In this document: in pieces, positions 1 to 7,384 of the stretch
Position numbering within the stretch: position 1 is the stretch's first letter
How the letters are laid out: every line of letters begins with the position of its first letter
Assembly (NCBI GenBank): GCA_021163565.1
Contig: JAGGTT010000050.1
Span: 1-18,962 of the forward strand
Length of the DNA: 18,962 nt
Reading direction: 5' to 3'
Source: Candidatus Tharpella sp.
GTDB taxonomy: Bacteria > Desulfobacterota > Anaeroferrophillalia > Anaeroferrophillales > Tharpellaceae
Made by a program: the position numbers and the translations under genes
Notes under the pieces: generated by a model
Seen by the model: the letters and a program-made list of their open reading frames with translations, nothing else
Databases searched by the model: none
Told to the model about the DNA's origin: nothing

Positions 1-1
1 G

Positions 2-598
2 GTGGTTGCGAATCTGGGTCTGTCGCAACTGCGGATTGCCGAGACGGAAAAATATGCCCATGTTACATTTTTCTTCAACGGCGGCCGGGAGGAACCCTAT
101 CCCGGTGAAGACAGAATGCTGGTTCCTTCGCCCCGGGATGTGAAAACTTACGACCTAAAACCGGAGATGAGTGCTGCTCAGGTGGCGGAAAAACTGTGTG
201 TACGCCTGGAACAAAAGGATTATGATCTGATTGTTCTTAACTTTGCCAACGGTGATATGGTTGGCCATACAGGTTTTTTCCAAGCTACGGTAAAAGCTTG
301 TGAAGCGGTCGATAACTGTCTCGGTATAATCCTGAAGAAATTCAGCGAAAAAGGTATTATTGCTCTAATCACCGCTGATCACGGCAATGCTGAAGCCTTG
401 TTTGATGAATCCGGAAAACCGGCTACAGCGCATACGACCAATCCTGTACCTTTGATTCTTTACGGCTGCGACAGTGGTAAAATGCAGTTGCGGGCCGGCG
501 GAATTTTGGCCGATATCGCTCCGACTCTGTTGCAGATTATGGGGATCAAGGTGCCTGAGGCTATGTCCGGAACCAGTTTGCTGCAAGAAAGCATGTGA
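2..598 (+). CDS. gpmI: 2,3-bisphosphoglycerate-independent phosphoglycerate mutase, C-terminal part
   Basis: This gene interconverts 3-phosphoglycerate and 2-phosphoglycerate in cytosolic glycolysis/gluconeogenesis, using two Mn ions and a phosphoserine intermediate. Only the last 198 residues or so are in the window; the family is usually about 510 residues. The first codon shown is a GTG, but the opening residues already match the conserved interior block [20 protein letters not shown], so the frame almost certainly continues upstream of base 1. Visible landmarks (numbered from base 2) are the [12 protein letters not shown] block at 32-44, [12 protein letters not shown] at 80-91, the metal-binding TADHGNAE at 124-131 and AHTTNPVP at 143-150. 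These are typical of the iPGM alkaline-phosphatase-fold domain. The stop codon overlaps the GTG start of comF by four bases, which suggests translational coupling. Identity is secure. The missing part, including the catalytic serine, cannot be judged. Confidence 0.95.
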   Translation: MVANLGLSQLRIAETEKYAHVTFFFNGGREEPYPGEDRMLVPSPRDVKTYDLKPEMSAAQVAEKLCVRLEQKDYDLIVLNFANGDMVGHTGFFQATVKACEAVDNCLGIILKKFSEKGIIALITADHGNAEALFDESGKPATAHTTNPVPLILYGCDSGKMQLRAGGILADIAPTLLQIMGIKVPEAMSGTSLLQESM

Positions 599-1302
599 AT
601 CAACGATCCTCATACCTCTCCGTTCTGTTTGATATTATCGCTCCCCGCACTTGTCTGCTCTGTTCTCAGTTTCTGTCTCACCCTCTGGCTACAGCGTTTG
701 AGAAAGAATCTTTGGAGAACTATCTCTGTTCTTCCTGCCGGAATCAGCTTGAAATATGCGAACGCTCTTTTGCATCTGGCCGTTCGTCCCGGATCGACAA
801 ATTTTTTTCCGGTTATCAATATACGGGTTCCATCGCCAGGATTATTCCGGCCTGGAAATACCATCGTCGCAATGAGTTTTTTCCTCTAATTAAAATTCTG
901 ATCTATCTGACAATCTCCAGATTGAATTTGCTGGAATCTGATTTTAATCTGGTTTTGGCCGTGCCTCTTTCACGCAAGACCTTGAGGAAACGGGATTTTA
1001 ACCAGGCTCTGTTTATCGCTGCATGTAGTTCTTTCGCGCTTGGTCTGCCGCTGGTTGCCGGTCAACTAGTGAAAAATATTCATACTCCGCAGCAAGCGTC
1101 TCTGGATCGTCATGCCCGTGCATACAACTTGACTGGGGATACCTTTGGCGTTATTGATCCGGAAGTTGTGAGGGGTAGGAATGTTCTTCTCTGCGATGAT
1201 GTGTTAACCACGGGAGCTACCCTTGATACGGTTGCCGGTACCCTGAGGAGTGCCGGTGCCGTTTCGGTTACGGCTCTGACTCTGGCCCGGGTCGAGTTGT
1301 AA
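595..1302 (+). CDS. comF: ComF family protein (phosphoribosyltransferase-like)
   Basis: A 235-residue protein with the layout of the ComF/GntX family. The N-terminal zinc-binding part has two CxxC pairs (C20/C23 and C45/C48). The C-terminal type I phosphoribosyltransferase domain carries the PRPP-binding loop [13 protein letters not shown] at about 197-209. Length matches the family (about 220-250). In naturally competent bacteria ComF is needed for DNA uptake; in many others its role is unknown, so competence should not be assumed here. A type IV pilus cluster lies about 10 kb away, which is compatible with DNA uptake but no proof. The GTG start at 595 overlaps the gpmI stop (GTGA), so no separate promoter is expected. 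A 220-bp gap follows in which I see no further gene. Confidence 0.9.
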   Translation: MNQRSSYLSVLFDIIAPRTCLLCSQFLSHPLATAFEKESLENYLCSSCRNQLEICERSFASGRSSRIDKFFSGYQYTGSIARIIPAWKYHRRNEFFPLIKILIYLTISRLNLLESDFNLVLAVPLSRKTLRKRDFNQALFIAACSSFALGLPLVAGQLVKNIHTPQQASLDRHARAYNLTGDTFGVIDPEVVRGRNVLLCDDVLTTGATLDTVAGTLRSAGAVSVTALTLARVEL

Positions 1303-1522
1303 GCTTTAGTTCGGGTGGAAAATTAATACCTTTTAACTTCAAAAATAGGTTTGCAAGTGATAGTAACTGTTATCGCAGGTCTGGATATTTCTTTTTATTG
1401 CCGGAATACAAAAAGTTCTATTTTTTAGCTTTATCAAGATTGGCTGATGCTGTTTTAGTGATGGTGAGGGCAGCTGAAAACGTTTTTTCATTTATGTGAG
1501 ATGATTGTTTTTGAGGTAGGGT

Positions 1523-4500
1523 TTGTTTAGAAAAAATACAGAAAAATGGCGCTGGCTGGCCCGTTTGGGCGCGGTCTTGCTGCTGGTAATTTTTTTGTTG
1601 GTGATCAGCCTGCCGAACCTGCTCGATCTGGATAATTATCGTCCTAAGGTGCTGGATTATCTCAGATCACAACTTGCCGGTGAAGTTAGTGTTGGAAAAC
1701 TGGGGTTGACTTATCAGCATGGACCGGGCTTGCGGATTGATGGGGTAAAAGTTACTGGCAAGTCCGGATCCCAACTTATCTCGGTCACAACCATTATCAT
1801 CAATTTTGATCTTAGATATCTTTTCAAGAAACGTCTCCATCTTGCACGTTTGACCCTGGTACGGCCGAAGGTCGTGTTGCTGCTTGATCGTAATTTATCA
1901 ACTCTGACCAATTTCTTACAGCCATCCGACAGCAATGACGATGATGTGAATCTGGAGTTGGGGTTGGGACTTGCCGGCTGGAAGATTGATCCGGAAATCA
2001 GCGGGGCGCAGATTGAGATTATTGACGGGACCGTAGAGTTTACTGATGATTGCTTCGGTATATCGGCGATGACGACCAGGGTTAAGCACTTAAATTCATC
2101 CTTTACATGGCATGAGACGGAGGCGCAGACAATATTTGAACTGACATCTACAGTCCTTGATAATGGGGGTGATGGTTCATTGAATATTGAGGGGAGTCTT
2201 TCTAATATCAGATTTCCCATAGATCCGGGCAAGATGATATTAGATTGTAAAATAAGAGCTGAAAATCTTAATGCCGCAACCTACTTCCCCTATTATCAAG
2301 AATATGTACCGATGCGTTTTGTCGGGGGAAGGGTCGATATCGATGCAAACTATGACGGGAGTCTGATGGGACTCTTTCATTCCAAAGGGCGGATAATCCT
2401 GCGCCAGGCGGAACTTGATTATCAACAGGTTTTTCAACAAAAACTTGAATTTGAGCGTTTTGCCGTAGACTATGATTTTCGTTTGGCTGATAACTACAAT
2501 ACCATCGAAACCCGTAATTGTACGATCAATGCGGATGGGTTGACAGTTCGTGGCTACTGTCTGCTCCATGAGGCGCGGCGTGATATTGATGGTACGATTG
2601 AGGCCCGGCTCAGCAGTGCCAAATTCAACCCCTTAAAGATATTGCCTCTACTGCCCTGGAAAATAATTCCAGAGCAGATTAAGCCTTATTGTCGCAATTT
2701 AAAAGATCAGGGAAGTCTGATAGTTGAGAATGCCTATCTGCAGGGGAACTATCGGAAAATCTCAAGGCTGATGGAGGAAAACCCTCCGGTTGGGATAATT
2801 GGTGGGCATCTGTATTGTGAGAATGTATCCTTTGGGGCGACAAAGATTATACCGTCATTTTTGATTGAAGGTGCAGAGCTGTCGCTGGCGGACAACGTTT
2901 TTGAAATTAAAAATTTAAACTGTTTAATTGAGGACGCGGTTACCTGTAAGTCGGGAACCCTGGTATTAAGCGATATCTATCAAAAGGTTCATAGCAGTTT
3001 TTCCGGCCAGGTAAATATTGATCTGCAGAAACTTAATCCATATATTAATCGTATCTTTTCTGAGTCTGTAGCCCGACCTACTTTAAAGAAGAAGTCTCCG
3101 GTTATTTTCGAACAGGGTGCGGTTGCTGGAAAATTAGCTTTTTCAGGACACTTAGGTCAGCCGGGAAGAATACTTTGGGATGGAAACTTCAAAGGTCATG
3201 ATATCTCCTTCGCGCTTGCCGAAACTCCCTATAAAGTCGAGAATGGTACAGTTTCCTTTAAATTTGTTGATGAAAACCTGCAAATGGATTCCGCCACCAT
3301 TGATTTTGCGACTGTGCCGGTGACTTTGCATGGTACTTTTCCCGGCCCGGGATTTTTCTTTCAGAGCGGTGATTCCAGAATCCCTGATTTCAACCTCAGT
3401 GCCCGGTGTGACGGGTTCACGCCTGAGCAGTTGAATGTGTTGACTGGTGCTGAATATAATATCAGCGGCTCTGAAACCGGTTCCTCATCAGTGGAGATAA
3501 ATTTAAGTGCTGATATCAAAACTCAATCCGGATTTAAGCTGGCAGGCCTGCTTGATTTAGAGTGGGGAGATGTTGCGCTGCCTTTCATAGATGGGAAGAT
3601 TGAGACTTTACGTTGTCAGGCTGAATTTGATCAGGCAGAAATTCTCTTTAAACATCTTGTCCTGCACCGGGGTATGTCAGAGATTTCATTCCAAGGCGGA
3701 TTGCGCAAGGAGGTAGATTCTGAAAATTATCTACTAACCGGTGATATTAGCAGTCCCTACTTCGCTCCGGACGATTTTCCATTAAGTAGTAAGAGTGTTT
3801 CGAAAGATGATGTGCAATTAGATTTCAGGATTAACGGTGTGGTTGATGAGTTAATCCTGCCGGTTGACTGGAGTGATAAAAAAGATGACTCTAAAGATTT
3901 ATGGCGACATCTTGATAATCTTAACTTCTCTGTCAATGGTGGTACTGATGCCCCGATAAATATTGATGAGTGCCGCTGGCATTGGGGTGGGGAGCAGGCC
4001 CAGGTAAATATCTCAGGTAAATTACAGTTAATTGACAAAATTCATGGTGATCTCAAAATTGAGGCTGATAATATCGATTTTGATACTTTGTTCGGAATCT
4101 CTGCGGAGTCTGGGCCGAGCTTAAATGAAAAAGTATCTCCAGGTCAGCCGCATGATAATGAACCGATCAAAGCTGTTGTACTAGATGAACTGGCTGAAAC
4201 TCTGGTTGATGACCGGGTTAAGTCTGTAATGTCCTGGAAGCCAAAACTGGCTCAAAATGATCTTAATGTCAAACTCCGGGCTCAACGCCTGCATTGCCAG
4301 AAGATAATATTGGACGAGATTGAATGTGATTGTCATGTAAATGCGGCCGGCATAAATGTGGATAGACTTGTCGGCCAGACATTTGAAGGCAAGTTTAATG
4401 TCTATGCGGGCTGGCGTTTTATCGATAACTCTTTTATGTTTGAGTCTCAACTTGAAGATATCAGCCTGGAGACCCTTAGTGATTATCTGAAAAATCCTGA

Positions 4501-5164
4501 TCGGGGCCTGCCAATGTCAGGCGGGGAAGGTTCTATGACTCTTGATCTTTACTGGCAGGGAGATTCGTTGAAAAGTTGGGCAGAGAGTCTTGATGGAGAA
4601 CTCGACTTCAATTTTTACAAAGGTAGTTTGAAAAGATTTACCTTGATCGCCAATATCAGTTCTATACTTAATCTTTCCCAGTTTGCATCTCTCCACCTGC
4701 CGGAATTAAGCGTTGATAAGGGAGTTCCTTATGATGAGTTGATCTATAAAGGCCTGATTATCGGAGGTCAGTTTGAGGTTGACGAATTTGATATGCAGGG
4801 GCCGGCGTTTAATATTTTCGGGAGTGGTAATATTGACTTCATTAATGATCGGATTGATCTTACGGGTGGAATTCAGCCATTACAGACGATTGATAAAATA
4901 CTTGCCTCGATTCCTGTGGTCGGTTATATCATGACCGGTGAACATAAAACATTTGTTGTTATTCCGATAACCGTTCAAGGTCCATTTGATGATGTTAAGA
5001 TCAGAACTCAGACGATTGCCGGGATGGGCACCAAGACCATTGGCATGATTCAGAGATTTTTTGGAACTCCGGTTCGACTTTTACGAATGCCGGGTGAATT
5101 TATTGATAAACTGGGATCAGGTAATGAAACTGATGCCGCTGAAAAAAAGATTGTCGAGGATTAA
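1523..5164 (+). CDS. AsmA-like family protein (large inner-membrane anchored periplasmic protein)
   Basis: A 1213-residue protein with one N-terminal membrane segment at about 12-30 (LARLGAVLLLVIFLLVISL), followed by a long, beta-rich, repetitive region with no catalytic motif. This is the plan of AsmA/YhdP/TamB-type proteins, which are anchored in the inner membrane, cross the periplasm, and in E. coli help carry phospholipids to the outer membrane. The C-terminal block at about 1130-1161 (IPVVGYIMTGEHKTF, then IPITVQGPFDDVKI) is typical of the AsmA-like C-terminal domain in deltaproteobacterial and YhdP-like members. The TTG start follows GAGGTAGG at 1513-1520 and puts the membrane segment at the right place; no better ATG is present. 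The stop codon directly abuts the next gene. The substrate is not deducible from the sequence. Family assignment is firm, function inferred. Confidence 0.85.
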   Translation: MFRKNTEKWRWLARLGAVLLLVIFLLVISLPNLLDLDNYRPKVLDYLRSQLAGEVSVGKLGLTYQHGPGLRIDGVKVTGKSGSQLISVTTIIINFDLRYLFKKRLHLARLTLVRPKVVLLLDRNLSTLTNFLQPSDSNDDDVNLELGLGLAGWKIDPEISGAQIEIIDGTVEFTDDCFGISAMTTRVKHLNSSFTWHETEAQTIFELTSTVLDNGGDGSLNIEGSLSNIRFPIDPGKMILDCKIRAENLNAATYFPYYQEYVPMRFVGGRVDIDANYDGSLMGLFHSKGRIILRQAELDYQQVFQQKLEFERFAVDYDFRLADNYNTIETRNCTINADGLTVRGYCLLHEARRDIDGTIEARLSSAKFNPLKILPLLPWKIIPEQIKPYCRNLKDQGSLIVENAYLQGNYRKISRLMEENPPVGIIGGHLYCENVSFGATKIIPSFLIEGAELSLADNVFEIKNLNCLIEDAVTCKSGTLVLSDIYQKVHSSFSGQVNIDLQKLNPYINRIFSESVARPTLKKKSPVIFEQGAVAGKLAFSGHLGQPGRILWDGNFKGHDISFALAETPYKVENGTVSFKFVDENLQMDSATIDFATVPVTLHGTFPGPGFFFQSGDSRIPDFNLSARCDGFTPEQLNVLTGAEYNISGSETGSSSVEINLSADIKTQSGFKLAGLLDLEWGDVALPFIDGKIETLRCQAEFDQAEILFKHLVLHRGMSEISFQGGLRKEVDSENYLLTGDISSPYFAPDDFPLSSKSVSKDDVQLDFRINGVVDELILPVDWSDKKDDSKDLWRHLDNLNFSVNGGTDAPINIDECRWHWGGEQAQVNISGKLQLIDKIHGDLKIEADNIDFDTLFGISAESGPSLNEKVSPGQPHDNEPIKAVVLDELAETLVDDRVKSVMSWKPKLAQNDLNVKLRAQRLHCQKIILDEIECDCHVNAAGINVDRLVGQTFEGKFNVYAGWRFIDNSFMFESQLEDISLETLSDYLKNPDRGLPMSGGEGSMTLDLYWQGDSLKSWAESLDGELDFNFYKGSLKRFTLIANISSILNLSQFASLHLPELSVDKGVPYDELIYKGLIIGGQFEVDEFDMQGPAFNIFGSGNIDFINDRIDLTGGIQPLQTIDKILASIPVVGYIMTGEHKTFVVIPITVQGPFDDVKIRTQTIAGMGTKTIGMIQRFFGTPVRLLRMPGEFIDKLGSGNETDAAEKKIVED

Positions 5165-5407
5165 GTGTTTAAATTTATATTGTGGATAGGTTTAGGTTAT
5201 CTGTTTTTCCGTCTGTTGCGCGGCCGGCCGGCAACCTCGGACGCAAGGCCGGAAAGTCGTAATCAGCAGGGCTCCGGTGAAAAGATGGTAAAATGTCTTG
5301 AGTGCGGCCTCTATGTTCCGGAGAATGAGGCTTTGGCCGGAGGTCGGAGTTATCCGGGGAGTTACTTCTGCAGCCGGAAGTGTCAACAGAAAAGATCATC
5401 TGATTGA
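5165..5407 (+). CDS. PP0621-like small membrane-anchored zinc-ribbon protein
   Basis: An 80-residue protein starting with GTG on the base right after the stop of the AsmA-like gene, so probably translationally coupled to it. The N-terminus is a short hydrophobic segment (about 2-18), followed by a polar linker. The C-terminal half has MVKCLECGLYVPENEA and YFCSRKC, giving four cysteines (C44, C47, C69, C73) in CxxC...CxxxC spacing, as expected for a small treble-clef or zinc-ribbon fold. This matches the widespread, uncharacterised PP0621 family, recalled from memory. The function is unknown. The abutting position hints at a shared envelope role with the AsmA-like protein, which is inference only. 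It is the last gene before the terminator. Confidence 0.75.
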   Translation: MFKFILWIGLGYLFFRLLRGRPATSDARPESRNQQGSGEKMVKCLECGLYVPENEALAGGRSYPGSYFCSRKCQQKRSSD

Positions 5408-5503
5408 TCTCGATCCATCTGTTATGGGAGTATAACATCCGGGAGTATTACGTATGCTAGTTGTTCGGCAGACTCGAGCTGAGATGTGGTAGATGGAGAA
5501 GCT

Positions 5504-5544
5504 AAAGACTGTCCGGCAAGGTGTTGCTGGACAGTCTTTTTTTT
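5504..5544 (+). terminator. Intrinsic terminator of the gpmI-comF-asmA-like run
   Basis: A 16-bp stem with one G-U pair (arms 5504-5519 and 5524-5539) and a GGTG loop is followed by an uninterrupted T run to 5544. The outer arms are AAAGACTGTCC and GGACAGTCTTT. It is a textbook rho-independent terminator for + strand transcription. The T run reaches into the last codon (TAA read on the - strand) of the convergent cooC gene. On the - strand the stem is followed by only three T, so it probably ends cooC transcripts poorly. Confidence 0.9.
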
Positions 5545-6325
5545 AGATAGTGGCGAGTTCCTGTTTGAGGTTTTCGTAGATTTCTTTGACATTGTCGACG
5601 ATCTTCTGGTTGACCTCAAAAGGGGCCTGGTCCCGGCGATCAGCGGTGATGATCTCTTGGTCATAATCGAGAAAACCTAAAATCTTCAGGCCTTCAAGAT
5701 TGTCGGTTATAAAGTCTTTATCGTTTGCCTGGCTTATTTTGTTACCGACGACATAGACTCGGTCGATGCCCAGGTCGGTCGCCAGTCTTTTGATCTGCCG
5801 GGCGGTTTTAAGGCTCCGGGATCCCGGTTCGACGACAACTATGAACGCATCAATGCCCCGGGTTGCGCCGCGGCCAAGATGTTCGAGCCCGGCTTCCATG
5901 TCCAGAATAATGCTCTCATCACGTTGCAGGAGAATGTGGCGCAAAAGAAATTTCAAAATGACACTTTCCGGGCAATAGCAGCCACCGCCACCTTCAGGGA
6001 TTGTGCCGAGAACCAGCAGTTTTAAGTTTTCACGGCTCAGGCTGAAACGCTCAGGAATATCGTCAACTTTAGGATTAAGCTTGAAGGCTCCACCGTACAT
6101 ACCTTTTTGTGAACCGGTGCGTTCTTGGATGAAGTCAGTCATTTCGGCTATTGGTACAACCTTTTCAACCTCATCCAGGTTGAAGCCTAAAGCTGACCCT
6201 AAGTTTGCGTCAGGGTCGGCATCAATTGCCAGAACTTTGTGTTCAGTTGCGGCGATAACTCGCGCCAGGGTTCCAGCGAGAGTGGTCTTGCCCACACCGC
6301 CTTTACCGGAGATTGCAATTTTCAT
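5543..6325 (-). CDS. cooC: CooC-type nickel-insertion ATPase (CODH/acetyl-CoA synthase maturation factor)
   Basis: A 260-residue MinD/SIMIBI-class ATPase. The deviant Walker A GKGGVGKTT is at residues 7-15 and the ADPDANLG segment at about 36-43. The block GGGGCYCPE places a Cys-x-Cys pair at C116/C118, equivalent to the metal-binding CxC of CooC, which holds nickel at the dimer interface and drives its insertion into the C-cluster of carbon monoxide dehydrogenase. Length fits the family (about 250-270). No CODH, acetyl-CoA synthase or hydrogenase gene is nearby, so it stands alone here. It converges on the asmA-like operon and diverges from radC. A GAGG lies about 11 bases before the ATG, and a large hairpin lies about 40 bp further upstream. 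It might serve another nickel or metal enzyme; the CxC motif makes the CooC group likely. Confidence 0.85.
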   Translation of the reverse strand: MKIAISGKGGVGKTTLAGTLARVIAATEHKVLAIDADPDANLGSALGFNLDEVEKVVPIAEMTDFIQERTGSQKGMYGGAFKLNPKVDDIPERFSLSRENLKLLVLGTIPEGGGGCYCPESVILKFLLRHILLQRDESIILDMEAGLEHLGRGATRGIDAFIVVVEPGSRSLKTARQIKRLATDLGIDRVYVVGNKISQANDKDFITDNLEGLKILGFLDYDQEIITADRRDQAPFEVNQKIVDNVKEIYENLKQELATI

Positions 6326-6363
6326 AATAAAAGGTTCCTCGGTGGTTTAATTAATTTGCACTT

Positions 6364-6413
6364 TCATCAGTGGTACCTTGAGAAAGTCTAATTTTTCAAG
6401 GTACCACTGATGA
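6364..6413. repeat. 22-bp inverted repeat between cooC and radC
   Basis: Arms 6364-6385 and 6392-6413 are complementary over all 22 positions, counting one G-U pair, around a six-base loop (GTCTAA). The outer part reads TCATCAGTGGTACCTTGA and its exact complement returns on the other side. No T tract follows on either strand, so an ordinary terminator is unlikely. The position between two divergent genes, about 40 bp from the cooC start, would allow an operator or 5' UTR role. The - strand reading contains CTTGAAAAATTAGA, also found at 7201-7214 in the element after radC, so it may be a shortened copy of that repeat. Confidence 0.8.
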
Positions 6414-6496
6414 TCTTATCGTTCCTGTATATTATGAGCTTGGTTGAAAAAAATCAAGGTCAAATCAGATTGATTTAAAACTTGGTCAGAGAAAAT

Positions 6497-7195
6497 ATGG
6501 ACGTAAAAAATAAAAAAACTAAAAAATTAGATTATTCCGGTCATCGCCGGCGCTTAAAAGAGCGTTTCTTAAATCATGGCCTAGATGGCTTGCATGATTA
6601 TGAAGCCCTGGAACTATTATTAAGTTATGCCATCCCGAGGCAGGATGTGAAGCCGGTGGCCAAAGATCTGTTACGTAATTTTAAGACGATAAAAAAAGTT
6701 ATTGATGCACCTTTAGAACGTCTGCAGGAGATCTCCGGTGTCGGGTTGCATACTGCTCTTTTGCTTAAATTATGCCGTGAACTGCTTATCCTTTACCTTG
6801 AAGCACCTGATCTTGAGCGCCAGAGTGTCACCTCACCGAGTCAGATTGCCAACTTATGCCGGGCCCGTCTGGAAGGTCTCTCAAAAGAGCAGTTTTTAGT
6901 CCTTTTTCTGGATAATCGCCATCGCTTGATTCAGAGCGAGGTGATGCATCGAGGTACCGTGGATATGAGTGTGGTCTATCCGCGAGAGGTGTTAAGCCAG
7001 GCCCTTAAATATCAGGCCGCAGCAATTCTTGTCGCCCACAATCACCCCGGCGGCAGCCTGAACCCGTCGGCTGAAGATATAAAAATTACCATCGAATTGA
7101 AAAACGCCGCCGCAGTTTTAGGAATCAGATTTCTGGATCATCTGATTGTCGCTGAATCGAAAGTGGTCAGTTTGAAAGAGTTGAACGAACTGTAG
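6497..7195 (+). CDS. radC: RadC family JAB/MPN-domain protein
   Basis: A RadC/UPF0758 protein of 232 residues from the ATG. The N-terminal part (YSGHRRRLKERFLNHG, then EALELLLSYAIPRQDVKP) and the helix-hairpin-helix-like QEISGVGLHTALLLKL are typical. The C-terminal JAB domain has the complete JAMM metal motif: HNHPGG with H181 and H183, then S191 and D194 (H-x7-S-x2-D), and the upstream glutamate region. The JAMM motif suggests a zinc hydrolase. The family was once thought to act in DNA repair, but its true function is unsettled. An in-frame TTG at 6482 would add five residues; I prefer the ATG at 6497, which has AGAGA just upstream, while nothing like a Shine-Dalgarno precedes the TTG. The stop codon lies at the edge of the repeat element that follows. 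Confidence 0.92.
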   Translation: MDVKNKKTKKLDYSGHRRRLKERFLNHGLDGLHDYEALELLLSYAIPRQDVKPVAKDLLRNFKTIKKVIDAPLERLQEISGVGLHTALLLKLCRELLILYLEAPDLERQSVTSPSQIANLCRARLEGLSKEQFLVLFLDNRHRLIQSEVMHRGTVDMSVVYPREVLSQALKYQAAAILVAHNHPGGSLNPSAEDIKITIELKNAAAVLGIRFLDHLIVAESKVVSLKELNEL

Positions 7196-7336
7196 AGTGT
7201 CTTGAAAAATTAGAATTTTTGTTCTAGTGCAAGGCGGACGAAGATTTTAACCGCAGGAATACATTGAGTATTTTGAGGATTAAAATTTGAGTTTAACGCA
7301 GCAATTGGGGAAAAAGGCAATTTTTCAAGGAACTCT
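7194..7336. repeat. MITE-like intergenic element with terminal inverted repeats
   Basis: This roughly 143-bp stretch fills most of the gap between the convergent radC and the Pat-like gene. It is bounded by an 11-bp perfect inverted repeat, CTTGAAAAATT at 7201-7211 and AATTTTTCAAG at 7319-7329. Outside these, AGAGT (7194-7198) and ACTCT (7332-7336) also match as inverted copies. The left end is itself palindromic (AAAAATT-AG-AATTTTT, 7205-7220). Inside are partly matching blocks such as TTTTAACCGCAG and GTTTAACGCAGC, and ATTTTAACC against GGATTAAAAT, so a folded RNA or DNA is possible. It encodes no protein. It resembles a non-autonomous intergenic repeat; copy number in the genome is unknown. 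Confidence 0.6.
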
Positions 7337-7384
7337 GTAGGGATAATCGATAACGATTTGTTCAGCTGGTACCGGTCGTTTTGC

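Noticed and set aside
1340..1400. Operator-like quasi-palindrome TAACTGTTA upstream of the AsmA-like gene
   Set aside because: Only four to five bases per arm; too short to separate from chance.
7352..7380. AACGA/TCGTT hairpin as terminator of the pil operon
   Set aside because: The stem is only 5 bp with a large loop and no T tract follows on the - strand.
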